From NCBI GenBank assembly GCA_034766995.1, contig CM068318.1, positions 1,706,501-1,770,500 of the forward strand: a DNA stretch of 64,000 nucleotides, given 5' to 3'. The notes under the pieces were generated by a model. It had not been told where the DNA came from, did not search any database, and worked only from the letters and a program-made list of their open reading frames with translations. Shown piece by piece: positions 23,550-36,010 of the stretch. Both the position numbers and the translations under genes were made by a program. Positions within the stretch are counted from its first letter, which is position 1. Each line of letters starts with the position of its first letter. The stretch comes from Acanthacorydalis orientalis. Its lineage: Eukaryota; Arthropoda; Insecta; Megaloptera; Corydalidae.

Positions 23550-23830
23550 TTCATGTACGTGCGCCCGTGTCTGGGACGACGGCAGTAATCCTCAATCACG
23601 AGTATCGGCCCCCGACCGCACATCGGGCCACGAGTAAAGATTCCATCAGTTTGATCGGTGTGGCACCCGCGGGGCCACTGCCGCATGTCACTTCGCCCTC
23701 TAAAGCACACAACGTACATACGGTTCTATACTCTCTGATCTTTTACATTGCCAACAACATACATTCGAGTCATACAGTCACATCAGGACGAACATTTTAT
23801 ATTTCGACAGAGGCGTGAGGAGGGTTCGAA
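23550..23830. other. GC-rich, CpG-bearing island, unassigned
   Basis: Plus-strand frames of 94 and 83 residues overlap here without a recognisable domain. GGTTCGAATC near 23823 resembles a tRNA B box, but no A box or cloverleaf surrounds it. Confidence 0.35.
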
Positions 23831-23964
23831 TCGATAGAGACAGTTATTTCTTTAATATAAAGAAATATCTGGCATGCATTGTAGTTTGATCGATTTTAAT
23901 TTAAGACTGATTTGGTCGTAAGAAAAGGAAACTTCTTGTTTGCTTCAAACGATTAAGATTTGAA

Positions 23965-24080
23965 TAAATTATTAGTTCTGTGGCTAAATTCGTTTTTCGT
24001 ACCACAAACCGTAAAAACATTTCGTCCGAAAAATCAACATTTTGGCCTAGAAAAATGTCTTGCGGAAGGAACGAAGAATT
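23965..24080. repeat. Family A palindromic repeat, arm fragment
   Basis: TTCTGTGGCTAAATTCGTTT is followed by ACCACAAACCGTAAAAACAT and TCCGAAAAATCAACATTT, in left-arm order. Confidence 0.5.
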
Positions 24081-24099
24081 AATTTCAGAAAACATTTCT

Positions 24100-25240
24100 T
24101 AATCTCTTTATTTTCTCATTTATTTCTTTATCGAGTATAAAAACAATTATGAGATTAATATATTATATTATTCCTAATAGTGAATTTAAAAACATGATTC
24201 TGAAGGGGACTAGAAAGCAAATAAAAATTTTACACTGGTTTCTAAACATGGAAAGTAAACCGTAAGAAAATATCACTGTATTAAAAAATAAATGACTAAT
24301 GTTTAAAATTGTAAATGAAAAGAATATGTCTAATTTTTTCTCATTAATATTTGTGTGTTTTTTTTCCTTCTATGTAAATATGTAAACTTAAAGACTGTTG
24401 AGTAAATATTTGAGTCTGGATGCACAACAACAACAACAACCTATTCTGCATATGAATTCATACACCTACGTACCGAACAATATAGTCTCTGTGTTACATA
24501 ATTTATTCATTGGACCGTATTTTCCCGGTCCTCGATCCGTTGTGGGACAAAGAGATGTTGGCTGTTTATCATTCGTCGTGCGACGCGCGAGACTGAGAGC
24601 CTAGATATGTGTTATATTGCCCTCACAAATATTATTCAGTCGAGACACTTGCTATGACATTGAAAAGTGGCTATTTATCAAAATGCAGGGAAATGCTTAT
24701 AAATATGTGGTCGTCAATGCGACCAAACGCACACGGACCGAGTGATGTTTTATGGATTGTATCGTTTATTCAATTATGAATAAGAGGGTCTTTGATGTCC
24801 TTATTTAATTTCGATAGTTTGTTAAAAGAGATGTAAATCTTTATCGATTTATTTATTGTCGAACGTTACCGAGTTTTGATTCTTTCTCTCTCTACAAATC
24901 GAATGTTTTTTTCTGTTAAGATTGTTATTGGTTTTATACAGGATATTAATCGCATTTTCATTATATTTAAGAAAATGGTCATTGTGTTATTAAGTATCGA
25001 ACAAGTTCGACAATAGTGTTTTTAAAATCATGGTAAATATTTGGGTAGAACAAATAATATATATAAATTAATTAAAATATCTAAAATTGTCTAACGTATA
25101 AATGATCAAGTGACTTGCATGAAAAAATATTAAATAGTAAGAACATATCAGCTGAAATGAACAGCTCTGTTCTTAAAAAAATAAAAAAAAATACATAATT
25201 TAAAATTTTCTAGGTGTTTTCCTTGCAAAATTATAAATAT
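24100..25240. other. AT-rich stretch without recognised genes
   Basis: It holds a short (CAA)n run near 24424 and a slightly GC-richer patch at 24500-24610. A 68-residue plus frame over that patch has no recognisable domain. Confidence 0.55.
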
Positions 25241-25250
25241 TATCCTTTAT

Positions 25251-25288
25251 TTAAATATATTATATATATATATATGTACAATAATATA

Positions 25289-25381
<93 letters not shown>

Positions 25382-25382
25382 T
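25251..25382. repeat. Long interrupted (TA)n microsatellite
   Basis: TA runs are separated by TATGTACA, TACA and TATG interruptions over about 130 bp. Confidence 0.97.
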
Positions 25383-25559
25383 ACTGCATGTATGTGTAAA
25401 TAAAATAATTTATTTGAAATTATAAAGTGAGAAAAAGTATATAGAAAGTATATTATTTGAATAGATAATATTTATTGAGTTCAATTGTGTAGAATATAAC
25501 AGAAAACGTTTCCAATCTATACAAAAATGTACAGTTCTCGTTTCTATCCTTTTTTCCCA

Positions 25560-25800
25560 CTGCAGACGAACAGAGATGGCGCGTGTCCTTACGTTCGTGT
25601 CGTTACATAAGACAGACGCACTGCACTATAAAGTCATAGCTAACTCGACCGAACTGTGAACAATTATTACAATAAGATGCTACGTGATTCACATTTCGAC
25701 CTTCCCTGATATTCGATATTTAACAGTACACGCCGCTTGTGAGTACAGTAGGTCGTATACGTACGAAAGTGCATTTCAGTGCGTCGTATTTCGTCGTTTG
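25560..25800. other. Moderately GC-rich island, unassigned
   Basis: CpG-bearing sequence includes CACTATAAAGTC (TATAAAG at about 25627). No initiator or exon can be supported. A 60-residue minus frame is unrecognised. Confidence 0.25.
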
Positions 25801-26116
25801 CTGTAGAGTATTTATTAACATTTATGAAAAATCGAACCAGTAAAAACACTAACGAACATTTGATTAATCAACACGGAATATCGGCTCGTGCGTTTTCTTT
25901 TCTGAGTGCTGAAAACGATTCTCTAGTCACACGATGAATGTCACACCTAATTGACTTTTATTACACCATGCATACGTTTCTTCCATATTTGAATAAAACA
26001 CTTCTGTACATAAAATAATATAGATGTAAGTGCATGCAATAATACTATTAATATTTCTTGTCTATTAAATGTATTTTAAAATGAATATTTCATTTTTATA
26101 CTTGTTAAATTCATAC

Positions 26117-26125
26117 ATACATGTG

Positions 26126-26205
<80 letters not shown>

Positions 26206-26250
26206 GAGAGAGAGTTATAGGTGTATATATATATATATATATTTATATAT
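26117..26250. repeat. Compound microsatellite (TA)n(GA)n(TA)n
   Basis: TA runs are followed by an imperfect GA tract of about 40 bp, a short unique spacer and another TA run. Confidence 0.97.
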
Positions 26251-26527
26251 CATAAATCATATATTCAAAGTTCTAAATAATTCCATGAATAAAACATAAT
26301 TATTTAAAAGTATGTGTTCTTGATTACAATGAATATTATTAATATTGAAATTATTCTTCTTTAGGACAACAAATCCTGTACCGAGAGTTTTTAACTTGAG
26401 ATTATAAGTTCCTGAATCCTGAGAGTTACAGACTGTAATGAATAACTAATGTAACTTTTTGTGATTTCTTTCTAGAATCTACTGTAAAGGTTAATACATT
26501 CAGTGTACTTTGAAATTAATTCTTCAG

Positions 26528-26578
<51 letters not shown>

Positions 26579-26610
26579 ATATACATTATTTATATATATT
26601 ATACAATTGC
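26528..26610. repeat. (TA)n microsatellite
   Basis: About 20 TA units are followed by interrupted TATATAATATACATT. Confidence 0.95.
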
Positions 26611-26941
26611 ATACATACATGCACATTCATACTACAGTCATACACAGTGGAACTCTTCCACTGTTTTAGTATTTTTTCGGTATATTTCATTCAAGTGCCC
26701 AAAAATGTATACAGTTTGATCATTCAGTTATTATCATAAATTTAATTTTACTGAAATACGATTTCCTCTGTTTTTACTGTATAGACATTGCCATTTATTT
26801 AGGATGTAGTTTATTTTTACTGCGGAATCATAACTAAGCTATGGCTCTTGTAATTCTAATTTAAATAGTAAATAATGTTCCATATTAACTGTCCATGTTC
26901 CATATTAAAAGGCACGTCATTAATTTTTACATATAATATCT

Positions 26942-26942
<1 letters not shown>

Positions 26943-27004
<62 letters not shown>
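26943..27004. repeat. (TA)n microsatellite with a TGTA tail
   Basis: About 22 TA units are followed by three TGTA units. Confidence 0.97.
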
Positions 27005-27064
27005 AAAGATGTAGATGTACGTGAATGTAAAAAAAGAAGCGTTCTTCTATTGTGTTTCGTATCA

Positions 27065-27280
27065 TTGACTTTATAAAGTGGCGCTATAAAAATACGAGTC
27101 ACCCGGCGACATAACTTATTTTAAATGTCAGTACGAGAAGATTAATTCACGTTGTGGTGCGAGACCCGCGAGCCGTCGCATAAATACATTTCGAGATAAT
27201 TAACTCCGGGCCTGTGTCGCACGAATATGGGAAATATGGTCTTAATTTCATCATGTCATATTCAGAGCCTCGGGGAGCTC
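27065..27280. other. Moderately GC-rich island, unassigned
   Basis: It includes GCTATAAAAATACG near 27082 and a CpG-bearing block at 27100-27215. A TCAGTA initiator-like word at about 27127 is too far downstream to pair with the TATA-like word. Nothing coding is recognisable. Confidence 0.25.
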
Positions 27281-27283
27281 CAC

Positions 27284-27285
<2 letters not shown>

Positions 27286-27341
<56 letters not shown>

Positions 27342-27360
27342 ATGTGTGTGTGTGTGTGTA
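27286..27360. repeat. Compound microsatellite (TA)n(TG)n
   Basis: About 26 TA units, then GTAATG, then about 7 TG units. Confidence 0.97.
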
Positions 27361-28494
27361 AAATTGTAGAAGACGCGTTTGATATTAAGGATTCGAACGA
27401 GCCCCGTCCGTAAAACGAGAAAGACTTATCTGTTCATTTTACACACAGTATACGTCGTACCTTTACGTGTGTGATGTTCAGTTGAGTTGTATAAAATATT
27501 GGTTAAACGCTCTGCTGGATATTAATATAATATGTCTTAAAATGAATTTAAAAATCGTGTCGAGTCAAGACTTGACACCGGTTACATATGCGTGAATATA
27601 ATGTTTCGCTCTATTATTTATCTGTAACAATCTCGCCAATTAAAATGCGGGGAAATAATTAACTGTGAACTTCTATATATTTATTGCAGATCGGGTTATA
27701 GGTTCGTACGTAAAAAAATTAATTAATAATTACATCGGCAAAGGAATGCATTTATCACTTTGATAGGTTTATGGGAAGTCCACATGCTAAGCTTTCAAAT
27801 TATATTCAATTGTAATTTCATGTAGCAATAAACAATTTACACGATACTTCTGAGAAGTCGCCTCTTTTTTTACACGACCGAGTGTATAGATAACTTTTCG
27901 ACTAATACAAAAAAGTGGATGATGTCCGAGTGAAAAAGGAAATGATTGCATCTTCCTTACATAACACGCTATCGAAATTTCGATCCTGACACGTTTTGTA
28001 CTAGAGAAACGTATTTGCACAAAAAGATGTTTTCAATTAATTGATGTTCGCGGCTGTTTTTTTTTTTAAAAAAAAACGAACAATAGCTTAATGTGACTAG
28101 AATTAAACATAAACGATTCTTTTACTAAAAAAACTACACTATTGTTAAGACATGCAATCAAAATTCAAAAAAATTAAATAACATGTTTTAAACAATGATA
28201 TTCAATAGTGTTTAGGATAAATGTTTTATCATAGTGTTTTTTATATAAATATTTTGGGAATTACATTTACAATATAAATTGAAACTTCCCACTCGACGGA
28301 AAAATATATGTAAAGTACTTTTGTTGATAATGTCATATGTAAATAAGCATCTATTTTAGTCACAGCTGTGAAGGATCTGTTAGACGGTTTTTAATTAAAC
28401 AAATTTAGAATACAGCTACATTTTTCATCTTTTTAATTATCTCTCACTCTTGTGTAATACTTGAGATTTCATACTTTTTTTACATAAAAATGTA

Positions 28495-28690
28495 GTACTG
28501 GTTCTATGGCTAAATTCATTTTCACAAACAAATTTCTCTCCAATTTCACAAAATATATTTTTTTCCGACCAAAAACATTTAGTAAATTTCATTTATTATT
28601 ATCCTTAGTTAAATCTTTCTTCGTGTCACAATCCACAAAATATTTCTGACCAAAGGTGTTCAACTAATGATAGATAATCGAAAAAATGTA
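28495..28690. repeat. Family A palindromic repeat, two arm fragments
   Basis: TTCTATGGCTAAATTCATTT and TCACAAACAAATTTCTCTCC, then TTTTTCCGACCAAAAACATT (28495-28590). A second arm-like piece, CACAATCCACAAAATATTTC and TGACCAAAGGTGTTCAACTA, follows at 28620-28680. Confidence 0.5.
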
Positions 28691-28969
28691 AATTGAAATA
28701 TGATTTGACTCAACTGATCTACGAATTCATTATTAACCAAATTTTATCGATTTACAGAAAAGCGTTTCTGTAAAAACTATATTCATGTCTCTTTTATTTA
28801 ATTTAAATTCAAATATTTGTACAACAAATTCATAAAGTATAGTTCTTACTCGATTCTGAAAACATATTGGCCAGTCGTTATTTAATTTCTATGTTTATTG
28901 AAATAAATTACTTTTAGTTTTAATTAAAACTTTATTGTTTGGGTTGATTTTTAAAAATTGATGTTTTTC

Positions 28970-29035
28970 CAACCCCACGAATTGCAACACATATTTCTGA
29001 TCATCAATTTTTAACAAATCATTATGGATTCTTTC
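28970..29035. repeat. Family A palindromic repeat, short arm fragment
   Basis: CCACGAATTGCAACACATAT and TTCTGATCATCAATTTTTAA, then CAAATCATTATGG, match the inner arm. The piece abuts the DUF4817-type element. Confidence 0.4.
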
Positions 29036-29630
29036 TGATTGTTGTTTGTGCTTGGATTTTTAATATAAGTTCACGAATAGTGTGTGATCGATCAATATAC
29101 TCCTTACTCTTTAGATAACCCAAAAGAAAATAGTCATACACCCTCAAATCTAGGGATTTTGCTATCCAAACAACATCTCCAATTTTGGAAATCATATGGT
29201 TCGGAAAGAGGGTTCTTACAACAGCCATAGACACTAACAGTACGATTTGTAGCTCTATATTTCCAGAACCATACAATTTATGAAAATTAAATTAATTCTT
29301 GCTTCAGTAATCTTGTAAGCACGCCTTGGGTTACTCGTTACAGCAACTCGAGCACAATTAATGTTTTATGTTGTTTTTACTCTTCTTCTGGACTCTTGAT
29401 GTTTCACATATAATCTGAACCCAGTTTTCTTAAACTTCTGAATCCACAAATTGATGGCATAGACGGTCGATACCTCCCTACAACGTGGAATGTTATAATG
29501 ATTGTCAAATAGCTGTTGTACAATTATAGCTGACTCGGCATTTAAAAAAAAATATTTCAGAGCGAAATTTCGATGTTCATTGGACCACTGCTCCATATTT
29601 ACTAAATGTCCATGAATAACTAACAATGTA
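29022..29630 (-). mobile_element. IS630/Tc1-mariner-type element (DUF4817-like), internally deleted
   Basis: On the minus strand, 29366-29626 encodes NMEQWSNEHRNFALKYFFLN, then VQQLFDNHYNI and LWIQKFKKTG, the family N-terminal helix-turn-helix. The linker continues past a frame break as SNPRRAYKI. 29022-29276 encodes RTLFPNHMISKIGDVVWIAK, then SLDLRVYDYFLLGYLKSKEY, corresponding to the family's FPGR.ISR.GDI.WP.RSPDL...DYFLWGYLK.KVY block with the last catalytic Asp kept (VYD). The part with the first two catalytic Asp residues is absent. It shares the deletion architecture of 9855-10300. Confidence 0.85.
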
Positions 29631-30029
29631 TCATTTAATTTGACCTTCTCACTCTGACTGTAAGGGAATAAGTCTGTTTTTGAGTATAATAATCACAAAT
29701 CAATATTATTTCCATACACATTCATGAACTTGTCATTAAAAAAAAACACAAATACGTTCCAGAAATACAATTGCTGCGTATAAAAATATAAGGATTGAAA
29801 ACGACAGCAACAACGAACAAACAAAACATTAATTGTAGATTATTTTAACCGCACAATCGTATAATTTAACTGGACGACCGAACCGTGCCTCATTTGTGTA
29901 AGAACAACGACCGACGGCCAGATATCTAATTTAATTTCGCATTATATTTATGTGCACAATATGCGGATTTCCCTCGATATCACCGTATAAACACGTCTAT
30001 TATATTTCATATGTGACATATATGAAAAT

Positions 30030-30210
30030 GAACAACGAAGTGGAAATCGAGTAGGAGGGTTAGCACTCGTCTCTAGAGGGTAATAACGCAGAATGTACAT
30101 TTTCCGTCAAATGTCGTAAATGTGTCTTTGGCCATCAAGCTTGCCCATTAAGTTCCGCTCGAAAGACCTCTACTAATGCAGTGCTAGAGAGTCGTTCGCG
30201 TTGTACTTTT
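30030..30210. other. Moderately GC-rich island, unassigned
   Basis: Relative to its flanks this is a compositional island with CpG words and no open frame of note. Confidence 0.25.
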
Positions 30211-31019
30211 ATATTGTTCATTTAATTTGTACTGTTAAAATCGAGAAAGGAAATGTGCTGACTGAAAAAAATACACTATCGATACGTTAGTTTATGTCTG
30301 AAGTCTGATTATGTTGAACGAACGAATCTATTTTTGAAGAATGCATTTATTACTCGGTCTTAAGTGAGACAATCGTGAAAATAATAGAATTTAAATTTTT
30401 TATCGCACACTTAAATCAATTATTTCAAAAGAAACGTTTTGAAAAATATACCATAGTCACTGAAAAATACATTATGTTTCACATATAAATGTTTCATCCC
30501 TTACGACCGATAAACCTTTTTTACATTCAAACACGTTTCATAATTGATAATCGATCATTTTTATTCTTGCTTATGCGTGTTATGATAATTATACCATCTT
30601 TTTCATTATCAAGATTTCCTGTAGTAGTTTATTAATTAAAAATACAAAACAGGTTTTATTTAATTATATTGATTTGTAATCACATTTGTTGTTTCTTCTC
30701 TTAATATCATTTTCTTTTTGATTCTTAATCTTCTGTTTACTGAAATATTTAACAATATAAAAATGGAACAATCTAATTTATATTTATTTCAAAATATCGA
30801 TTTTGGAATATTTTAAAATATGAATTCTAGAATATTTCTTTCATTTCAATATCAGTTTTTATTTGCGGTAGTTGAAAGTCAATACACATTATGATTGTAA
30901 TGTTTTATAAAAAAACAGATTGTAACGAAACTCGTTCGTGAAAAATACTAATCTAGAATTGAAAACAAACCTTAGAACGAACACTAAGACACGCGACTAG
31001 TGTAGTAAACAGATAAGAA

Positions 31020-31270
31020 TGCATCAGATGTCCATAAGACGTGCATCGATCAAATTTTCCGATAAATTAACCGCGGCCAGCAGTAAACTTTTTCTCATCA
31101 TATTGTCACGACAAGACATTCCTTTCTCTCTTGTCGGATTTGTGCGATCCTGCGGGCGGACGACGAACAGTAGATTCCTGCCGAGAGCAATAAGACGAAG
31201 GAGAGCGCTGGCATCTTCGATTCCTGTCAGGAAGTTTGGCATCGCGCTACGTGACATGCGAGAGCGTTAA
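31020..31270. other. GC-rich island with overlapping open frames on both strands
   Basis: 83 residues on plus (31019-31270) and 77 on minus (31024-31257) occupy the same bases. Neither has a recognisable domain, and symmetric openness usually reflects composition. It is kept as an unassigned island. Confidence 0.3.
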
Positions 31271-31279
31271 TTGTCCACC

Positions 31280-32790
31280 ACTTGTACGCACTTCTATATT
31301 CTTTAATGAATCCAGATCGGATTTACACGCACGATTAAAATCGATACTCGGATAGATTTAACATTACTTCTACTATTATTTTTCTACATATTTTCCTACG
31401 ATTGATTGGGTTTGTATTTTTTTTTCTTCAAAATATATTTCTCTCCCTCAGTTCTCAAAATATTTAATGTTATTCACTCTTGAAATACCTTTGTCGAGCC
31501 ATGAAGTTGAAGTAAATAATCAATCAAATCAGTTACAAAATTATTTATTTCGTACACCGTTAGGGGTTGATACTTCTTATCTGCATGATATTTTTTCCTC
31601 TTTCCATTTATACTATTACTTCAGTCGATATTTTTCAGAATTCACTAATAAATTAAATTAAAAATCAATCGAGAATTCGACAATATCATTTCAATTAGAT
31701 GTCCTGATTGAAGTCTTTAATACAACAACAGATAACTCTAGAATAAAGCAAAAAATAAGGATTAAAATGTGATTTATCAAATGGCATATTTATTTTTTAA
31801 CACACTCATCAACAATATGATCGTTTAACCAGTTTATTCATTGGTTCAGTGAGGACATTTGATATTTATTTTTTCAGGTAATCCTTAAAGACAGCTTCGA
31901 AGTATATTTCTTTATCACTTTATAAACCACTAATAAGTCATCGAGTTGATACAATATATTAAATATCGTACAGTTTCGTCAACTAGCCATCAATGAAATA
32001 ATGTAATTAACGAACAAGACTCGATTTCTTTAACAAAATACCAGTATAGAATCCATTGAAAGCGAATATTCAAATTATTAACACTATTATTTCAATTATT
32101 CATTCGAAGAATAAAAAAAAGAATACAATACGCTACTTAACCCTTAACATTAATTACCTTTTATAAATGTACACATAAATCCAAACAAAAAAATCCAATC
32201 TAATCAAATGTAAAAACTGTTTTGAAAACGAAACACAATAGAGACGCTTCATAGTTTAAAAAAAAAGCTTAATTACACCTAATTATTCACCTCTAAATTA
32301 TCCACGTACAAAACTGTACACAATGCAATTTGTCGAGTCAAGCACGTCTTAGAACACAATGAACATATTAAATATAAGAACGTCTCTCTTTAATTTTATT
32401 CAGTTTTATCGTTCTGTCTCTTATGAACCGTTTTATTTATCATTCGTATAACTGGTCGCACGAAGCGCGAGCACGGAAAAAAAACCTCTCGCAACTAAAG
32501 TGCTTTTAAAACGGAATCTCTTGGATTATTTTTTAAGCCTTTCATTGAGGAAGATTTATTTTACGTAGTTTGTAATGAATTGTCCCAACGTTTCAAGTAT
32601 TATAATGTGTAAAAAATGTTTAATAAGCCCTCTGATTCGTTTCGTCTATTAAAAATAAGAGAATTACACTCTCTGGAAATTGCGTTTAGTGGTAAAAAGG
32701 ATGGATTTGTTTTATTCGTGCTGTTATTATATCTGAAGTTGGATGATCGCTGGTTCAGATTTTAAATATCAGTTGGATTCTTTAGATACT
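31280..32790. other. AT-rich stretch without recognised genes
   Basis: There are no repeats longer than short homopolymers and no coding signature. TTAACCCTTAACATTAA near 32138 resembles a piggyBac-type left end, but no partner end is seen. Confidence 0.5.
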
Positions 32791-32794
32791 TTTT

Positions 32795-32880
32795 TTTATC
32801 TCACAAGCTATACACTTTTGTTCTTGATAAAAACGTTCAATAAATCATTATTGACCATTTTTGTTTTAGGGAAAAATAAT
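32795..32880. repeat. Family A palindromic repeat, arm fragment
   Basis: TCACAAGCTATACACTTTTG, then TTGATAAAAACGTTCAATAA and ATCATTATTGACCATTTTTG, correspond to the inner arm. Confidence 0.45.
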
Positions 32881-33369
32881 TGTAGAAATGAATTTAGACT
32901 GAATGATAAAATGTATTTGTTGATGTTATAAAATATTTAAAACCATCGTTGTTTTCAATTGTCTACACAGTTGAAGTTATTGAATATTTAACTCTTTAAT
33001 GCATAGTTTATGACATTATTTAGAAAATTTCTAATATAATTGAAAAAGAAATATTCTACTCATAAGTAGATATTGGCTGTGAAACTAATTAAAAGTTGAT
33101 TTTTTACATGATTTATTGATATATAATATATTTATATTAGGTGATATATTTTTTTAAAATGATTTCTCAATAATTCACACAATCATGTTATAAAAATGTA
33201 ACAGTAGGTGGTAAACATCTCTAATATCTAATAGCATCAAAATAAACGAAAAATATATATGTTGCAATTTTGAAACTATATGCATTTAATGGTTAAATTA
33301 ATGAGACTTTGTAGTATTACAGATTCAAATTTAATGTCTATAAAAGTACAGTTGACTGTCATTAAATTG

Positions 33370-33505
33370 ACTTCCAAAAAAATGAATTTTTCTCTCGTCT
33401 CACAAACCACATATTTTTTTCTGATCAGAAATATTCAATAACAGGTTATTGATCAATAATCATTTATTTAACGTTTTTGAACAGAATTATTTTATGTGTT
33501 GTGTG
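33370..33505. repeat. Family A palindromic repeat, opposed inner arms
   Basis: CTCACAAACCACATATTTTT, then TCTGATCAGAAATATTCAAT on the left. ATCATTTATTTAACGTTTTT and TTTATGTGTTGTGTGC follow on the right in inverted order, with no core between. It looks like a collapsed copy. Confidence 0.5.
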
Positions 33506-33619
33506 CTATATATAATATATTTTCTTAATCGAAGGCTCTAATTTAAATACAAGCTGTTGGGATGACAAATAGTTTCTTTATATTTCATTCCTCTCCCCCT
33601 CCTCTCTATGTTTACACAA

Positions 33620-33650
33620 ACAGACACACACACACACACATATATATATG

Positions 33651-33701
<51 letters not shown>

Positions 33702-33706
33702 GGATG
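33620..33706. repeat. Compound microsatellite (CA)n(TA)n
   Basis: A CA run is followed by interrupted TA runs with TATGTAAA and TATGTATA steps. Confidence 0.97.
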
Positions 33707-33899
33707 TATGATTCATCGAACCGTATCTAAAACTACTTGCGGTTCTCATTTAATGCGTTTTTTATAAGAGCGTGTCGCATAAAAAGAAATAAAAAGTGTT
33801 TGCATCCACAATGTATTTAAACAGTGTTTCTGATTAAACGGCAGGTAAAATATCACTCGAAGAATTAATTACAAAGCCCAAAATAGGAAATTCTTCACA

Positions 33900-34150
33900 T
33901 ATCGGATATCTCAATAAACCCTTACGAGCGTATCGTCGCCACTCCATTACAAAAGTCGACCGGCCGACGATGACAACACAACATAAAAACAATCCGAAAC
34001 ATCATCGTAAGATTGTATCACCAATTTCCAGGAGCAAAAACATGCCACAGGAATTTTACCCGCGCGACAAAATGAAATATGTCCTTCGAACGTCGTAGTC
34101 GCACAGCGGCGTCACTCGTCGTCGCACGTACGCGCTACGGGCTCATAACT
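33900..34150. other. GC-rich, CpG-bearing island, unassigned
   Basis: CpG words such as GTCGACCGGCCGACGATG and GTCGTCGCACGTACGCGC occur. No recognisable coding frame is present. Confidence 0.35.
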
Positions 34151-34528
34151 GCACTGGTCCATATTAATAAGCTTCCGAGCAATGAAGACGAGCTGACAAA
34201 TTGTCCACGGACTGACTAGTTTTTGTATCTTCAGATATAAAATATGTTCTACCCATGTAATGTTCCGGAAAAGTCGTGTCGTTTTTTTTCTCGTGTTCGT
34301 TCGTTCGTTTGTTGATGTTCATTGTGGTATTGTTGTTTTCTTCACTACCGTTAAAACGATGTCGAGAGATAACATTTATTGCATGCAAAATTACTAATTA
34401 CTGTTTTGTGTTTTCATGCAGTCTGTACGATGGAATTAACATCGGTATTTGAATTAAACGACGATAACACTTTGTAGATAAATGCAGTTAGATAAATTCT
34501 TAATTGATTTTACATCAATTCAACAGGG

Positions 34529-34529
<1 letters not shown>

Positions 34530-34571
<42 letters not shown>
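34530..34571. repeat. (TA)n microsatellite
   Basis: About 20 TA units. Confidence 0.97.
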
Positions 34572-34573
<2 letters not shown>

Positions 34574-34769
34574 CGTTGAAAAAAAGCATCTATCGCTGAT
34601 CTAATAGGAACAATAGATATGAAAATAAATAAATAAATTATTGTTTTATTAAGATCAATCAAGAAAAAAATGAGAATTGTATGTTTTTATGGTTCCGTGA
34701 TTCCGTTGATACATTATTCTATTAGTTTTCTTTCTTTTGGATCAGTTGTCTGTTCTTCTAATAGTTTTG

Positions 34770-34847
34770 CTACTAGTTTTGGCACGAATTCTACCCTTAA
34801 AGATTTCAAAATCTACCTGAGTATGGCATTCGTGCCAAAATTAATAG
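34770..34847. repeat. Inverted repeat with a nested inner palindrome
   Basis: TTTTGGCACGAAT (34777-34789) faces its exact reverse complement at 34828-34840, and the pairing extends to 18 of 20 with the flanking CTACTAG and TTAATAG. The loop holds AGATTTCAAAATCT, itself a near-palindrome. It may be a small foldback element or simply a hairpin-forming stretch. Confidence 0.7.
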
Positions 34848-34969
34848 AAAAAAACATATCAAATACTTAAATAATCCAGAAAGACAAAGGCCGATAGGAC
34901 AAGAGAAATCAATACTTTTTTTAAGTTTGATTGTTGCTTATTCATATTTCGAAGGCGATTCCATCATCT

Positions 34970-35257
34970 TTAGTGAAAAATCATATTTCTTTGTATCTTG
35001 GCACTCTGAGGATCTGTGACACAACGTTTATTGAAGATGTAGATTGCCATAAAACATCTCAGTGAAACTCCAACAACTCTCGACTTATCCATTAATATAA
35101 TCCAGTTTAAAACAGACACTATACAACGAGTTTTCTTTCCATCAATTCTGGTTATTTTTCTATAACGACCGTCTTCAGTCATCCATTTGAGAGCAATTTT
35201 TTTACACAGTGTCTGTTTGATTGTTGACACTGGTAAACAATCCTTTACCGATTGCAA
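34970..35257 (-). other. 95-residue open frame, unrecognised
   Basis: The frame is lysine- and arginine-rich and has a more balanced amino-acid composition than the AT-driven frames around it. I recognise no family. It could be a decayed transposon or a chance frame, and no splice or start context supports a gene. Confidence 0.15.
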
Positions 35258-35799
35258 CAGATACAGTAGAGTATTTTTTGGGATGTAGATTGCATTTTGA
35301 ATTAGTGATGTCTACAGGGTCGTGCGTTTATAGGATCTTTCTCTATTTACTTGATTATAGAAAACTCACTTTTCATCTTCGATTTATAATTTGATTGAGA
35401 TTGATAAAGATGATAGAGATTGTAATTCTGTTGAGAATTATTAATATTTACTGTGAAGTTTTGAAATTTGAGAAATTTGAAAGAACATGATCTCGATGAA
35501 AAATATGTAATTTTAATTAGAAAAATGTATCAGAAAGAATATTAATAGTAGATATTGTTAATAAATGAATGAAACTCGTCTACTATGTAATGCTGATTCT
35601 TATTTTTCTCTCCTTCTTTCTCTGTGTGTATGTTTTTTTTTTGTGTGAGTGTGTACATAAAACGATTGTTTTATGCCAATGTACCCGTTTGTAAAGCTTC
35701 GCAATAAAATAATCAACACCTCTGCGACACGAAACAATTTTATGATCTTGACCGAACAAGTATTTACTTAAACTATACATCTCCAGCGGACTGTATTTC

Positions 35800-36010
35800 A
35801 CATTGTACAAAGTACTCGATTCCGTATCATTGCACGGTCTCGACTACATCTGAACGAGACATAAGCTATGCGTAAGTCGTTGTTCTGAAGATGTGTCGCG
35901 CGACATCGACGGAGTTGACAGCGCGACGAATGGTCGTCGTTCGTGACCCATCCGTGTGGTCTCATACGTACAAGACCACCGTAGTGCAAAGATACATGGG
36001 ACGATGTTAA
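35800..36010. other. GC-rich, CpG-bearing island, unassigned
   Basis: The island contains GTGTCGCGCGACATCGACGG and a 63-residue minus frame of no known family. Confidence 0.3.

Noticed and set aside
23815..23840. tRNA-like B box (GGTTCGAATC)
   Set aside because: No A box, anticodon stem or acceptor stem can be placed around it at tRNA distances.
28056..28078. T-run/A-run palindrome (also at 12088 and 47410)
   Set aside because: Homopolymer pairs are common in AT-rich DNA and give no specific signal of an element.
31019..31270. 83- and 77-residue frames on opposite strands as a gene
   Set aside because: Both strands are open over the same bases and neither matches a recognisable family, which points to composition rather than coding.
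32138..32160. TTAACCCTTAACATTAA as a third piggyBac-like MITE
   Set aside because: No matching AGGGTTAA end was found within 400 bp on either side.
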